Source of the DNA: Pseudomonadota bacterium
GTDB lineage: Bacteria > Pseudomonadota > Alphaproteobacteria > Caulobacterales > Caulobacteraceae
NCBI GenBank assembly: GCA_020161365.1
Contig: JAIUNU010000002.1
Coordinates: forward strand, 186,001 to 250,000
Length of the DNA stretch: 64,000 nucleotides
Direction: 5' to 3'
Numbering within the stretch: the stretch's first letter is position 1; each line of letters starts with the position of its first letter. This document shows, one piece after another, positions 18,732 to 26,698 of the stretch. Both the position numbers and the translations under genes were made by a program. The notes under the pieces are model-generated. The model was not told where the DNA came from. It made no database searches and saw only the letters and a program-made list of their open reading frames with translations.

Positions 18732-19409
18732 TTAGGCGTTCTCTTCGCCCGGCAGCGCCGCGAGGCGATAGCCCAGGCCCCGCACGGTCTCGATCCGGTC
18801 GGCGCCCAGCTTCTTGCGCAGGCGGCCGATGAAGACCTCGATGGTGTTGGAGTCGCGGTCGAAGTCCTGGTCGTACAGGTGCTCAACCAGCTCGGTGCGA
18901 CCGATCACCCGGCCCTGGTGCATCATCATGTAGTGCAGCAGGCGGTATTCCAGAGAGGTCAGGCGCAGCGGCTCGCCATTGACGCTGGCGCGGGCGGCGC
19001 GCGGGTCCAGGCGCAGGGCCCCGCACGACAGCGACGGCGCGGCGTGGCCGGCCGAGCGGCGCAGCAGCGCCCGCAGACGCGCTAGCAACTCCTCGGTGTG
19101 GAACGGCTTGGCCAGATAGTCGTCGGCGCCCGCGTCAAAGCCGGCGACCTTGTCGCTCCAGGCGCCGCGCGCGGTCAGGATCAGCACCGGCGTCGTGACA
19201 TTGCCGCGCCGCCAGCGCTCCAGCACCGACACGCCGTCCACCTTGGGCAGGCCGAGGTCGAGGATTACCGCGTCATAAGGCTCGTTCTCGCCCAGATACT
19301 GGGCTTCCTCGCCATCGGGGGCGTGGTCCACAGCGTAGCCGGCGTCGGCCAGGGCCAGCTTCAGCTGGCGCGTCAGGTCGGGATCGTCCTCGACGAGCAG
19401 GATGCGCAT
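18732..19409 (-). CDS. OmpR/PhoB-family response regulator
   Basis: 225 residues. Receiver: acidic EDD at 7-9, phospho-acceptor Asp51 (VILDLGLPKVDG), conserved Lys in LAKPFHTEELLARL. Winged-helix effector about 125-220 (LTSLEYRLLHYMMMHQGRVIGRTELVEHLYDQ, NTIEVFIGRLRKKLGADRI). The segment FDRDSNTIEVFIGRLRKKLG is that of the PhoP/QseB subgroup, matching the PhoQ-like kinase that follows. It is preceded by the PepSY gene 18 nt upstream on the same strand: a PepSY-regulator-kinase triplet. Confidence 0.96.
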   Translation of the reverse strand: MRILLVEDDPDLTRQLKLALADAGYAVDHAPDGEEAQYLGENEPYDAVILDLGLPKVDGVSVLERWRRGNVTTPVLILTARGAWSDKVAGFDAGADDYLAKPFHTEELLARLRALLRRSAGHAAPSLSCGALRLDPRAARASVNGEPLRLTSLEYRLLHYMMMHQGRVIGRTELVEHLYDQDFDRDSNTIEVFIGRLRKKLGADRIETVRGLGYRLAALPGEENA

Positions 19410-19427
19410 GGAAACTCCTGAAGTCTG

Positions 19428-19745
19428 TTAGCCGCCGCTGAGGATCTGGCCGGTCTGGGCGTCGACGATGAAATCGATGCGACGGCCGTCGGCCGCAGCC
19501 CAGCGAACCCGGTAGTTGCCGCCCTCGAGGCCGGCGTCCAGCACCCGTCCCGGCGTGCGGCGGCTGATCATCTCGATCACCCGCGACAGCGGCACGAGGC
19601 GTCCCGACTGCACTCCGCCGCGCGCCTGGTCCTGCTGCTGACGCCAGTCGGCGCCCAGCGAGTCCGGACGGCGTTGCGCGAAGGCGGCGTCCGGAAGGAC
19701 GGCGGCCAGCGCGGCGGCGACGATGAGGGCGCGGATCGGTTTCAT
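19428..19745 (-). CDS. Small periplasmic PepSY-domain protein
   Basis: 105 residues. The signal peptide (about 1-23, ending DAAFAQ) is followed by a single PepSY-like domain: VPLSRVIEMISRRTPGRVLDAGLEGGNYRVRWAAADGRRIDFIVDAQTGQIL. PepSY domains often inhibit or modulate peptidases or sensors. It is first in an operon with the following regulator and kinase (18-nt gap), so it may tune the kinase in the periplasm or be a target of the system (inference). Confidence 0.87.
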   Translation of the reverse strand: MKPIRALIVAAALAAVLPDAAFAQRRPDSLGADWRQQQDQARGGVQSGRLVPLSRVIEMISRRTPGRVLDAGLEGGNYRVRWAAADGRRIDFIVDAQTGQILSGG

Positions 19746-19871
19746 GCTGCTTGGTCTACAGGCCCTCGGCTGAATGGAGGCTGAACGTCCGGGTTATGAA
19801 CGGCGCGCGACCTTCTGTCACGGTCGGACACGTCGCGAACGAACGGCGTGGCGAAACGCCCCGCGCAGACT

Positions 19872-20807
19872 CTACTTCCGCTTCGGCGTGTAGGGCTTTT
19901 GGGCGCGCCAGGCTTCGGCGAACTTTTCGAGGTCCTGGTCGACGGTCTCGGGCAGGGTGACCACGAGGCGCGCCAGCAGGTCGCCGCGCTTGCCCTTGCC
20001 GTCGGGCATGCCTCGGCCCTTCAGGCGCAAGGTCTGGCCGCTGTTGCTGCCCTTGGGCACGGCCAGCATGACATTGCCGTCGGGCGTTGGCGCCTCGACC
20101 TTGCCGCCCAGCACCGCGTCGGGGATCGAGACCGGCAGGTCCATGACCAGGGCCTCGCCTTCGCGGCGATAGATCGGGTGCGGCTTGATCGCCAGCTCGA
20201 TCAGGGCGTCGCCCTGGCCGCCACGCCCCGGGGAGCCCTGGCCTTTCAGGCGCAGGGTCTGGCCCTCCTGGGCGCCCGCCGGGATCGTGACGTCGATCGT
20301 GCGGCCGTCCGAGAAGGCCACGCGCTTCTTGCCGCCCTTGATGGCGTCTTCCAGGTCGATGTCGAGACGCGCCTTGACGTCCGCGCCCTTGGCCGAGAAC
20401 CCGCCGCCCGCGCCGCCGCCGAACGGTCCGCGTCCGGCCCCGCCGCCGCCGAACATGCCGCCGAACAGCTCGGACAGATCGATCTCGGGACCTTCGCTGG
20501 ACCGGTGGAAGCCGCCCTGGCCAAAGCCGCCTGCGTTGAACGGGCCATTGCCGGGCTGTCCGCCGAAGCCGCGCATCGTCTCGCGACCATCGGCGTCGAT
20601 CTGGCCGAGATCGAACTTCTTGCGCTTTTCGGGATCGCCGACGATGTCGAACGCGGCGCTGACCTGCTTGAAGCGCTCCTCGGCCTTCTTGTCGCCCGGA
20701 TTGGTGTCCGGGTGATACTGCTTGGCGAGCTTGCGGAACGCCTTGCGGATCTCGTCCGCGCTGGCGGTGCGGGAAACGCCGAGTTCCTGATACGGGTCGC
20801 GCGCCAA
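19872..20807 (-). CDS. DnaJ/CbpA-type co-chaperone (type II J protein)
   Basis: 311 residues. The J-domain (1-70) has the HPD motif in LAKQYHPDTNPGDKKAEERFKQV. A Gly/Phe-rich linker (about 78-140) follows, then two beta-rich C-terminal substrate-binding domains (about 145-290, including IDVTIPAGAQEGQTLRLKGQG and VMLAVPKGSNSGQTLRLKGRGMPD). The Cys-rich zinc-finger of DnaJ is absent, as in CbpA. Stimulates DnaK ATPase. Its promoter should lie in the 87 bp before gp15's end, next to a perfect 20-bp palindrome, so it may be regulated separately from the GTA genes upstream. Confidence 0.92.
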   Translation of the reverse strand: MARDPYQELGVSRTASADEIRKAFRKLAKQYHPDTNPGDKKAEERFKQVSAAFDIVGDPEKRKKFDLGQIDADGRETMRGFGGQPGNGPFNAGGFGQGGFHRSSEGPEIDLSELFGGMFGGGGAGRGPFGGGAGGGFSAKGADVKARLDIDLEDAIKGGKKRVAFSDGRTIDVTIPAGAQEGQTLRLKGQGSPGRGGQGDALIELAIKPHPIYRREGEALVMDLPVSIPDAVLGGKVEAPTPDGNVMLAVPKGSNSGQTLRLKGRGMPDGKGKRGDLLARLVVTLPETVDQDLEKFAEAWRAQKPYTPKRK

Positions 20808-20883
20808 GGAAGGTCCTCTGAGTTAAGCGGGAGGTTGGGTAACCCCCTCCATCTAGAACGTCCAGCGCGGCGCGCAAGGGCGC

Positions 20884-20903
20884 ATGTGGTAAATTTACCA
20901 CAT
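20884..20903. promoter_or_regulatory. Perfect 20-bp palindrome, operator-like
   Basis: ATGTGGTAAATTTACCACAT is its own reverse complement over all 20 bases, AT-rich in the centre and surrounded by very GC-rich DNA. It covers the gp15 stop codon (TAA, 20895-20897) and ends 77 bp upstream of the dnaJ-like ATG. Length and symmetry fit a dimeric regulator site; an intrinsic terminator would want a loop and a U-run, which are lacking. The regulator is unknown. Confidence 0.7.
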
Positions 20904-23900
20904 ACTTGTGGTCGCGGGCGCGCCCCACCCATAGAGCGACGAGCCCTGGGCCACCTCCAGCCGCGCGCCGGCCGAGGGCGCGTCGGCCGCGCGCAGGGCG
21001 GCGGCGTAGGTGAAGACAGGGGTCTCCACCTCGACCTCGCGCAGGACGGTCGCGCCGTCCAGCACCCGGACACGATAGCGCTCGACGCCCTCGCCCAGCG
21101 GAACCTCGCCGTCCCAGACATCCCCGCCGACGCGGGCGCGGCGGATCCATGACACCAGGAGGTCCCCGCCGATCATCCGCTTGCGAAGGTGGGCCGGCGC
21201 CAGGGGCCTCAGGGCGCGGCCGTTCCACACGGCGCTGATCTCGGTCATGCCTGCGCCGGACGGCGGACCACCGGACGGCGCGGCGCGGATCATCAGCGGC
21301 GCCCCGCGCTCGAAGGCGGACACGGTCATCGGAACCAGCGCCTCGTCCAGACGGACCACCGCCGCCCCCGCCGGGATCGGCGTCTCGCTCGCCACGCCGT
21401 CGCGTTGACCGCGCAACAGGCCCGACAGCCGCCAGACGTCGGGCGCGATCAGCACGGCGGCCTGGAAAGCGATCACCTCCCAGTCGCCGGACGGCGCGCG
21501 GACCGCCAGGGCGTTCTCGCCCGCCAGAACAGCCGCCAGCGGCGCAGAGGCCAGGCTCGCCCCCTCCATCCGCACGGTCAGGAGACCGGAACGGTCCAGC
21601 CGATGCGGCGAGGCGGGGAGCAGATCGGTCAGGGTGACGCCCAAAGTGACGGGCGCGGACACCCGCGCACGGACCTTCAAGGTCTCGACGCCGGGGCCCG
21701 CATGGACGTCGAGCGGCCGCCACGGCTCGGCGGCGGCGGCCACCAGCGGCCGCGCCTCGTCGGAGAGGTCGCCGGCGCTGGGCAGGTCCAGCAGATGCAG
21801 CACCGGCGGCGAGGCCGGCTCGCGCGGCGGGCTGGGCGTCCAGTCGATCACCGCCGCCACGCCGCGCGACCGCAGCACCGGGACCAGGGTGGCGCGCGGC
21901 CGCTCGTCGAGGTCCAGGCGCAGCACGCGCCAGACCTCGCCCTCCAGCGCCAGGCGGTCGCCGGGCTGGAACCGCAGGGCGGCCGACGGCGACAACCGCA
22001 CGATCCGCGCGCGCCGCGCGGCCTCATCGGCGTCGAGCATCCGACGGGCTACAGCCCCGGCCTCGGCCGCCGACAGCACGATCGGCGCATCGACATCGCG
22101 CGTTCCCTGCCCCGCCTCGCGGCGGACGATCAGCGCACCCACCTGGTAGTCGCGTCCGGCGTCGACGAACCGCAGGCGCAGGGCCTCGGCGGCGGGGTCC
22201 AGAGTCCGGGTCTCGCGCTCGGCCGCGCCGTCCTCGGGCAGGACAAGATCGTCAGGCGCCAGGGCCGCCGCCGCGCGCCCGGTCCGCGACATCATCCGGA
22301 CACGGTCACCGCGCTCGACCGGATCCAGCGCGAACGCCTCGGTCAACGGCGACAGCGCCTCGCGCAGCCGCATCGGGCGGTCGACGACATAGCCGATCAC
22401 GGCCCCGCTCGCCTCGCCTGGGTCGATGGCGACGCCCGCCCGCGCGCCGAGGGCCATGATCAGTTCCGGCAAGGGCGCGATCCCCGTCCGGCCGGTCAGC
22501 CAGTGGCCCAGGAGCCAGTTGCCGCCGTCGGTCCAGACATCCGCGCGGGCGGGAAAGTCCGGAAACGGCCGCGCGTCCCAGCACCAGGCGCTGGCCGCCT
22601 CGACCATCGGCCCGCCATACAGCGGCGAGACCGGATTGGCGCCCGGCTCGTCAAGCCAGGCCAGCACCGCCTCCAGATAACGTCGCTGGCCGAAGTCGTC
22701 GCGCTCGCCCGTCGAATAGGGCGGCAGGAAGCTCTCCGAACTCTTGGGGTCGATGAAGAGGTTCGGCGAATTGGCGCCCTTGTCCACCGCCGGGCAGCCG
22801 AACTCGGTCAGGCGGATCGGCTTGGACATCGGAACCCACGCCGTCGGCGTCGCGGATCGGACACCGCCAGGGCGGTCGTGATGCGGCTGGCTCCACCAGG
22901 ACAGCAGGTCCTTGGCCCGGAACATCCAGGCCTCGCCGTGGGCGCCGTCGGTGATCGGGGTGCGGCGCTGGACGTCGCGGTCGGCGGGACTGGCGTAGTG
23001 CCAGTCGAAATCCGCCCCGCCGGTCAGGCCGGCGCGCAGATAGGCCGGGTCGTGCGGTCCCAGAAAGCCGGCCTCGGCGTCGCGGTGATCCTCCCCCTCG
23101 CGCCAGTCGGTGACGGGCGGATACCAGTCGACGCCGACGAAATCGATGTTCGGATCGGCCCACAGCGGGTCGAGGTGGAACACCGCGTGACCCGAGCCAT
23201 CGGCCGGCTGATGCCCGAAATACTCGCTCCAGTCGGCGGCGTAGCCGAGCTTGGTCGACGCCCCCAGCACCGCGCGCACGTCGGCGGCGAGGCTCTTGAG
23301 CTTGTCGACCGCCGGATAGGCCCCGCCCGCGCCGCGCGTGGTGGTCAGGCCGCGTAGCTCCGAGCCGATGATGAAGCTGTCCACCCCGCCGGCCTGGACC
23401 GCCAGGGCCGCCTGATGCAGCACCATGCGGCGCAGGCCCCATTCGCCGTCGAAGAAGGCGTTCACCTGCGCCGTCGCTGCGGCCGTACCGTCGGCCCCGG
23501 CCTCGCAAGCGATCCGGCCGCGCCAGGGATAGGCGGGTTGGCCGGGCGGGGTGTCCATCAGGATGAACGGGTAGAGCGTCACCTTCAGCCCGCGCCGCTT
23601 CAGCTCGGCGATGGCCTGCAGCACCACCGCATCGGCGGGCGTGCCGCCATAGGCCGGCGCGCCGTCCTTCAGCGAGATCAGATGCGCGTCGGCGCGCTCG
23701 ACGCCCGCGACGCTCCACGTCAGCGGCAGGGTATCCTTGGCCGCGCCCTCGACGCCCGGCTTGATCTGGCACAGGCCGCAGCGCAGGTCGGTCCCGAACC
23801 AAGCGACCACCAGCGTCACATGATCAACGGCCGGCAGTTGCGCCTGCAACTGGTCCAGCGCCACCATCAGGTCAGGCCGGCCCTCGGTGTTGTGGACGCT

Positions 23901-24602
23901 CTCGCTGGCGGTGCGGCTCAGGCCCTCGCGGCGGAGCACGGCCTCGGTGGCGTAGACGAACTCCCCCGCCCCCGGGATCAGGCACACGCCCTTCAGCCGC
24001 TCCTCCAGTCCCAGGGTCCCGGGCGGACGCGGACGACGGAACACCTCGAACGACAGCTGCGGCGGGCGATTGCCGAACGGCTCCAGCGGCAGATCCTCGA
24101 ACACCACATAGGCCACGCCGCGATAGGCCGACGCGTAGCCTTCGATCGCCGCGATCAGCGGGTCGGGCAGCTGGTCCTCGGTTCCGCGATGCACGCGCAT
24201 CGTCACGCCCGAGAGGTCCATGACCCGGCCGTCGGCCCAGACGCGGCCGATCCCGTCGATCGGCCCCTCGGCCACGGCGACAGCGAACGACAGGCTGTAG
24301 GCGTAGGCGGTCGTCTTCTGGCCCTTGGAGCCGCCGACCCGGCCCTCGATCCGCCGCTCTCGAAAGCGCGCGGCCCAGATCACCTGACCGCCGACCCGGG
24401 CTCTGCCGAACACGCACGGCAGCGCCGCGCCCTCGGATGCGCCCGTCAGGCGCAGCTCGGGGATACGCGGGCCGACCTGCCGCGCGGGCGACAGCGCCGA
24501 CAGCGCCGCCTGGTCGACCATGCCGCCCACGACGGCGCCGACCACCGCCCCGATCGGACCGCCGATCGCCGAGCCGACGCTGGAAAGGACGACTTGAGCC
24601 AT
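20895..24602 (-). CDS. GTA tail tip/host-specificity protein (RcGTA gp15 'megatron'-like)
   Basis: 1235 residues, the usual size for this family. The N-terminus MAQVVLSSVGSAIGGPIGAVVGAVVGGMVDQAAL is a Gly/Ala helix. RIPELRLTGASEGAALPCVFGRARVGGQVIWA follows, and then the GTA TIM-barrel-like domain (about 200-600; LPAVDHVTLVVAWFGTDLRCGLCQIKPGVE, FIIGSELRGLT, VDWYPPV, RLTEFGCPAVDKG). A phage-tail domain and C-terminal fibronectin/immunoglobulin-like segments complete it. In the Rhodobacter GTA this is the fibre that contacts the recipient surface. Last structural gene of the cluster on the minus strand. Confidence 0.93.
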   Translation of the reverse strand: MAQVVLSSVGSAIGGPIGAVVGAVVGGMVDQAALSALSPARQVGPRIPELRLTGASEGAALPCVFGRARVGGQVIWAARFRERRIEGRVGGSKGQKTTAYAYSLSFAVAVAEGPIDGIGRVWADGRVMDLSGVTMRVHRGTEDQLPDPLIAAIEGYASAYRGVAYVVFEDLPLEPFGNRPPQLSFEVFRRPRPPGTLGLEERLKGVCLIPGAGEFVYATEAVLRREGLSRTASESVHNTEGRPDLMVALDQLQAQLPAVDHVTLVVAWFGTDLRCGLCQIKPGVEGAAKDTLPLTWSVAGVERADAHLISLKDGAPAYGGTPADAVVLQAIAELKRRGLKVTLYPFILMDTPPGQPAYPWRGRIACEAGADGTAAATAQVNAFFDGEWGLRRMVLHQAALAVQAGGVDSFIIGSELRGLTTTRGAGGAYPAVDKLKSLAADVRAVLGASTKLGYAADWSEYFGHQPADGSGHAVFHLDPLWADPNIDFVGVDWYPPVTDWREGEDHRDAEAGFLGPHDPAYLRAGLTGGADFDWHYASPADRDVQRRTPITDGAHGEAWMFRAKDLLSWWSQPHHDRPGGVRSATPTAWVPMSKPIRLTEFGCPAVDKGANSPNLFIDPKSSESFLPPYSTGERDDFGQRRYLEAVLAWLDEPGANPVSPLYGGPMVEAASAWCWDARPFPDFPARADVWTDGGNWLLGHWLTGRTGIAPLPELIMALGARAGVAIDPGEASGAVIGYVVDRPMRLREALSPLTEAFALDPVERGDRVRMMSRTGRAAAALAPDDLVLPEDGAAERETRTLDPAAEALRLRFVDAGRDYQVGALIVRREAGQGTRDVDAPIVLSAAEAGAVARRMLDADEAARRARIVRLSPSAALRFQPGDRLALEGEVWRVLRLDLDERPRATLVPVLRSRGVAAVIDWTPSPPREPASPPVLHLLDLPSAGDLSDEARPLVAAAAEPWRPLDVHAGPGVETLKVRARVSAPVTLGVTLTDLLPASPHRLDRSGLLTVRMEGASLASAPLAAVLAGENALAVRAPSGDWEVIAFQAAVLIAPDVWRLSGLLRGQRDGVASETPIPAGAAVVRLDEALVPMTVSAFERGAPLMIRAAPSGGPPSGAGMTEISAVWNGRALRPLAPAHLRKRMIGGDLLVSWIRRARVGGDVWDGEVPLGEGVERYRVRVLDGATVLREVEVETPVFTYAAALRAADAPSAGARLEVAQGSSLYGWGAPATTSMW

Positions 24603-24620
24603 TCTTATGCTCCTTCTCTA

Positions 24621-24750
24621 CCGACCTCCCCGGCGAATGCCGGGACCCAGATTCAGCCTGAGCGTCAGACGTGCTCGCGCCAGATCGCGGCGCCTAACCT
24701 CTCAAGGTCTGTGGTTCGATCTGGACCCCGGCATTCGCCGGGGAGGTCGG
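24621..24750. repeat. Type C inverted-repeat element, copy 1
   Basis: Two 32-nt arms (24621-24652 and 24719-24750) are inverted copies of each other with 2 mismatches. Each arm contains its own short palindrome (CCCCGGCGAATGCCGGG core). The 66-bp interior is unlike that of copy 2 at 46642-46748. The right arm supplies the last 16 codons and stop of the NlpC/P60 gene. Resembles REP/MITE-like intergenic units; no transposase is near. Confidence 0.85.
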
Positions 24751-25169
24751 TTGTTTGTTGGGAAAGGCGGAAAGCGGAACGCGGCCACGCAGCGATCGCG
24801 CCACCAGCGGCCCAGGGCGCTCTCGACGCAGGCGCGGCCCCAATAGGCGTGGATCATCCGGTCGGGCGCGGACTGGATCGCGCAGTGCTTGGCGGTCGCG
24901 CCGGGCGCCATACGGAAGACCAGTACGTCGCCGGGTCGGGTCTGGGACAAGGGACTGGCGACCAGCCAGCGGCTGAACGCCTCCAGCAAAGGTTCGCCGA
25001 CGCCGATCTCGGCCCAGTCCGGACGATAGGGCGGCGGCGCCTCGGGCTCGTCGCCGTACAGCCCGCGCCAGACCCCGCGCACGAGGCCCAGGCAGTCGCA
25101 CCCCGCGCCGAGGGTCGAGGCCTGGTGGCGGTAGGGCGTGCCGAGCCAGAGGCGGGTTTCCTCCAGCAC
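24702..25169 (-). CDS. GTA cell-wall peptidase, NlpC/P60 family (gp14-like)
   Basis: 155 residues. The NlpC/P60 core reads LGTPYRHQASTLGAGCDCLGLVRGVW, with the catalytic Cys in GCDCLG, and a downstream His in TAKHCAIQS. It corresponds to the RcGTA tail peptidase that opens peptidoglycan during DNA entry. I set the start at GTG 25169, because GGAGGGGG lies 8 nt upstream; an alternative GTG is at 25187. That ribosome-binding site and the last 16 residues (from NNRPPRRMPG to the stop) are contributed by flanking repeat elements, so the native C-terminus probably ended near AAFRFP. Confidence 0.9.
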   Translation of the reverse strand: MLEETRLWLGTPYRHQASTLGAGCDCLGLVRGVWRGLYGDEPEAPPPYRPDWAEIGVGEPLLEAFSRWLVASPLSQTRPGDVLVFRMAPGATAKHCAIQSAPDRMIHAYWGRACVESALGRWWRDRCVAAFRFPPFPTNNRPPRRMPGSRSNHRP

Positions 25170-25174
25170 GCGGC

Positions 25175-25290
25175 AAGCCCCCTCCACCGCCGTTCGGCGG
25201 TCCCCCTCCCCCGATGGGGGAGGAAGGTGGAAATCCTTCCGCCCCCTGTGGGGGCGGACGGTCGCGCGCAGCGCGGCCCGGTGGGGGCTC
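25175..25290. repeat. Type B GC-rich repeat between gp14 and gp13
   Basis: GCCCCCTCC... followed by a CTCCCCC/GGGGGAGG hairpin, then TCCGCCCC/GGGGCGGA and a GCGCGCAGCGCG-type stem, ending GGTGGGGGC. Same modular layout as the copies at 28289, 29529, 31694, 33425 and 33559. One end lies on the gp13 stop codon (25289-25291); the other carries the Shine-Dalgarno of gp14. Confidence 0.85.
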
Positions 25291-25915
25291 ACCGCCGCCC
25301 GCCGTCGTTGCGCTCGCCCTCGACGGGGTACAACGTCAGAAAGTCCTCGCCCGGCGCTGTGGGAAAGCCCCGGAAGTTCTCGCCGTTGTCGAACGTCGTA
25401 ACGCAGGTGGCCCAGCGCTTGTCGCAGGTCGCCCCCGGCGCAGGCGTGATCCCGCAGCGGGCGTCGCCCAGGCGCGCGTCGCACAGCCGGGTGAAGGTGC
25501 GTCCGGCCACGCGCTCCAGCGCCGCCAGCGGCCCGGCCAGGGTGGCGTTGAAGGCCTCGCCCTCGCGGGTGACCGAGGCGATGGTCGCCGTCCACAACGA
25601 CATGTGGCGCGAGGGCGCGCTCCAGTCGACCCGCAGCGCCTGGATCCGCGCGCCGTCATAGAGGCCAGCGGCGAGGTCGACCTCGGTGACGCCAGCGTCG
25701 TCCAGGACGCCCAGCACGGCCGCCTGGCCGGGCGCGTAACCGGCGGCGCTCTCGACCGCGCCAGGACTGAGACCCGCGCGCGCTCGGCAATCGACGTCGT
25801 CGACGACCAGCGGCTGGTCGTGGTCGGTGAAGCCCAGCCGCGTCCCATCGGCGCGGGTCAGGATCCAGGCATGGCACAGGCGGGTCTCGTCCAGACCTTC
25901 GGGCAAGGCGCGCAT
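25289..25915 (-). CDS. GTA tail hub protein, DUF2163 (gp13-like)
   Basis: 208 residues. The DUF2163 N-terminus LCHAWILTRADGTRLGFTDHDQPLV and the C-terminal Cys-rich segment FTRLCDARLGDARCGITPAPGATCDKRWATC are both clear. Related tail-tip proteins (lambda gpL, RcGTA hub) bind an iron-sulfur cluster, and four or more cysteines here would fit that (inference). The ATG overlaps the gp12 stop (TGATG). The last residues GERNDGGRR run up to the repeat, whose end forms the stop codon; the original tail may have been longer. Confidence 0.92.
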   Translation of the reverse strand: MRALPEGLDETRLCHAWILTRADGTRLGFTDHDQPLVVDDVDCRARAGLSPGAVESAAGYAPGQAAVLGVLDDAGVTEVDLAAGLYDGARIQALRVDWSAPSRHMSLWTATIASVTREGEAFNATLAGPLAALERVAGRTFTRLCDARLGDARCGITPAPGATCDKRWATCVTTFDNGENFRGFPTAPGEDFLTLYPVEGERNDGGRR

Positions 25916-26547
25916 CAGGCCAGCACCTCGACCAGGGCGCAGGCCGTGACCCGGGCGGCGGCGAAACCCTCCAGGGTCACGTCCAGCCGATCGAGGTCGA
26001 AACGCACCGGCGTGTCGAACGCGAACCCGGCCGTCACCGCCGCCCCCACCGCCGGCGCGGTGTTGAGCGTGACCAGACCCGTCGTGACATCGACGGCGAA
26101 GGCGCCGGGCGCCAGCGCCACGCCCGCCACCGCCACCTTCACCGTTCCGGCGACCGGCTTGGTCAGCGTGCGGACCACCGCCTCCGTCCCCGCGCCGTAG
26201 GTCTTGCGCAGTTGGAAGACCGTGCGCGCCCCGTCGCCGGTTCCCAGCACCTGGTCGCCGGCGGAAGGTTGAGCCGAGGGCGCGCAGGACTTGCAGTCCG
26301 CCGGATCGCGGAACCGAAAGCCGTGCAATCGCCCCCGCCGGGCTTCGAAGAAGGCGACCAGTTCGGCGATCTCGTCCAGCGGACGCGGAGCGGTGGCGAT
26401 CAGATAGCGGCGGCGGCTCTGGGCCCAGGGGCTGGTGCGCCGCTCGTGGCCCGAGGCCAGGGTCACTACGTCGGTGCGCCGCTCGACGCCGCCGGTGCAG
26501 CCGAACGCCAGGCGCGCAGGCAGACGCGCCTCATGGAACTCGCTCAT
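25915..26547 (-). CDS. GTA distal tail protein, DUF2460 (gp12-like)
   Basis: 210 residues. The conserved DUF2460 opening FHEARLPARLAFGCTGGVERRTDVVTLASGHERR is at the N-terminus, followed by SPWAQSRRRYLIATAPRPLDEIAELVAFFEARRGRLHGFRFRDPADCKSC. Probably the distal-tail ring joining the tube to the hub. Start ATG 26547 has AAGGA 8 nt upstream; the in-frame extension to 26616 lacks support. It is the first gene of a subset (gp12-15) that needs a promoter here, or read-through past the plus-strand DUF805 gene. Confidence 0.92.
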   Translation of the reverse strand: MSEFHEARLPARLAFGCTGGVERRTDVVTLASGHERRTSPWAQSRRRYLIATAPRPLDEIAELVAFFEARRGRLHGFRFRDPADCKSCAPSAQPSAGDQVLGTGDGARTVFQLRKTYGAGTEAVVRTLTKPVAGTVKVAVAGVALAPGAFAVDVTTGLVTLNTAPAVGAAVTAGFAFDTPVRFDLDRLDVTLEGFAAARVTACALVEVLA

Positions 26548-26698
26548 CAAGCGATCCTTCTGGAAGTTCGTGAAAAGGTTTGCGGAAAAGCAGGGCGGCG
26601 CGTAGCCGCGCGCCATTAAGACGACGTCATGACCCGCTTTTCACTTCTTGCGCGGGCGATCGGTCCCTAAGTTAGGGGGCGAGATTGGAGACCAAGAG

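Noticed and set aside
17336..18886. Longer start for the second histidine kinase (516 residues)
   Set aside because: The extra N-terminal residues are the off-frame 3' end of the response regulator gene (Ser/Thr/Arg-rich) and precede TM1 by an unusual distance.
21189..23357. 722-residue plus-strand open frame opposite gp15
   Set aside because: Arg/Gln/Gly-rich shadow of the GTA tail protein gene.
24702..25595. 297-residue frame for gp14
   Set aside because: The upstream 140 codons run through a repeat and gp13 in the wrong frame; GTG 25169 with GGAGGGGG fits the family start.
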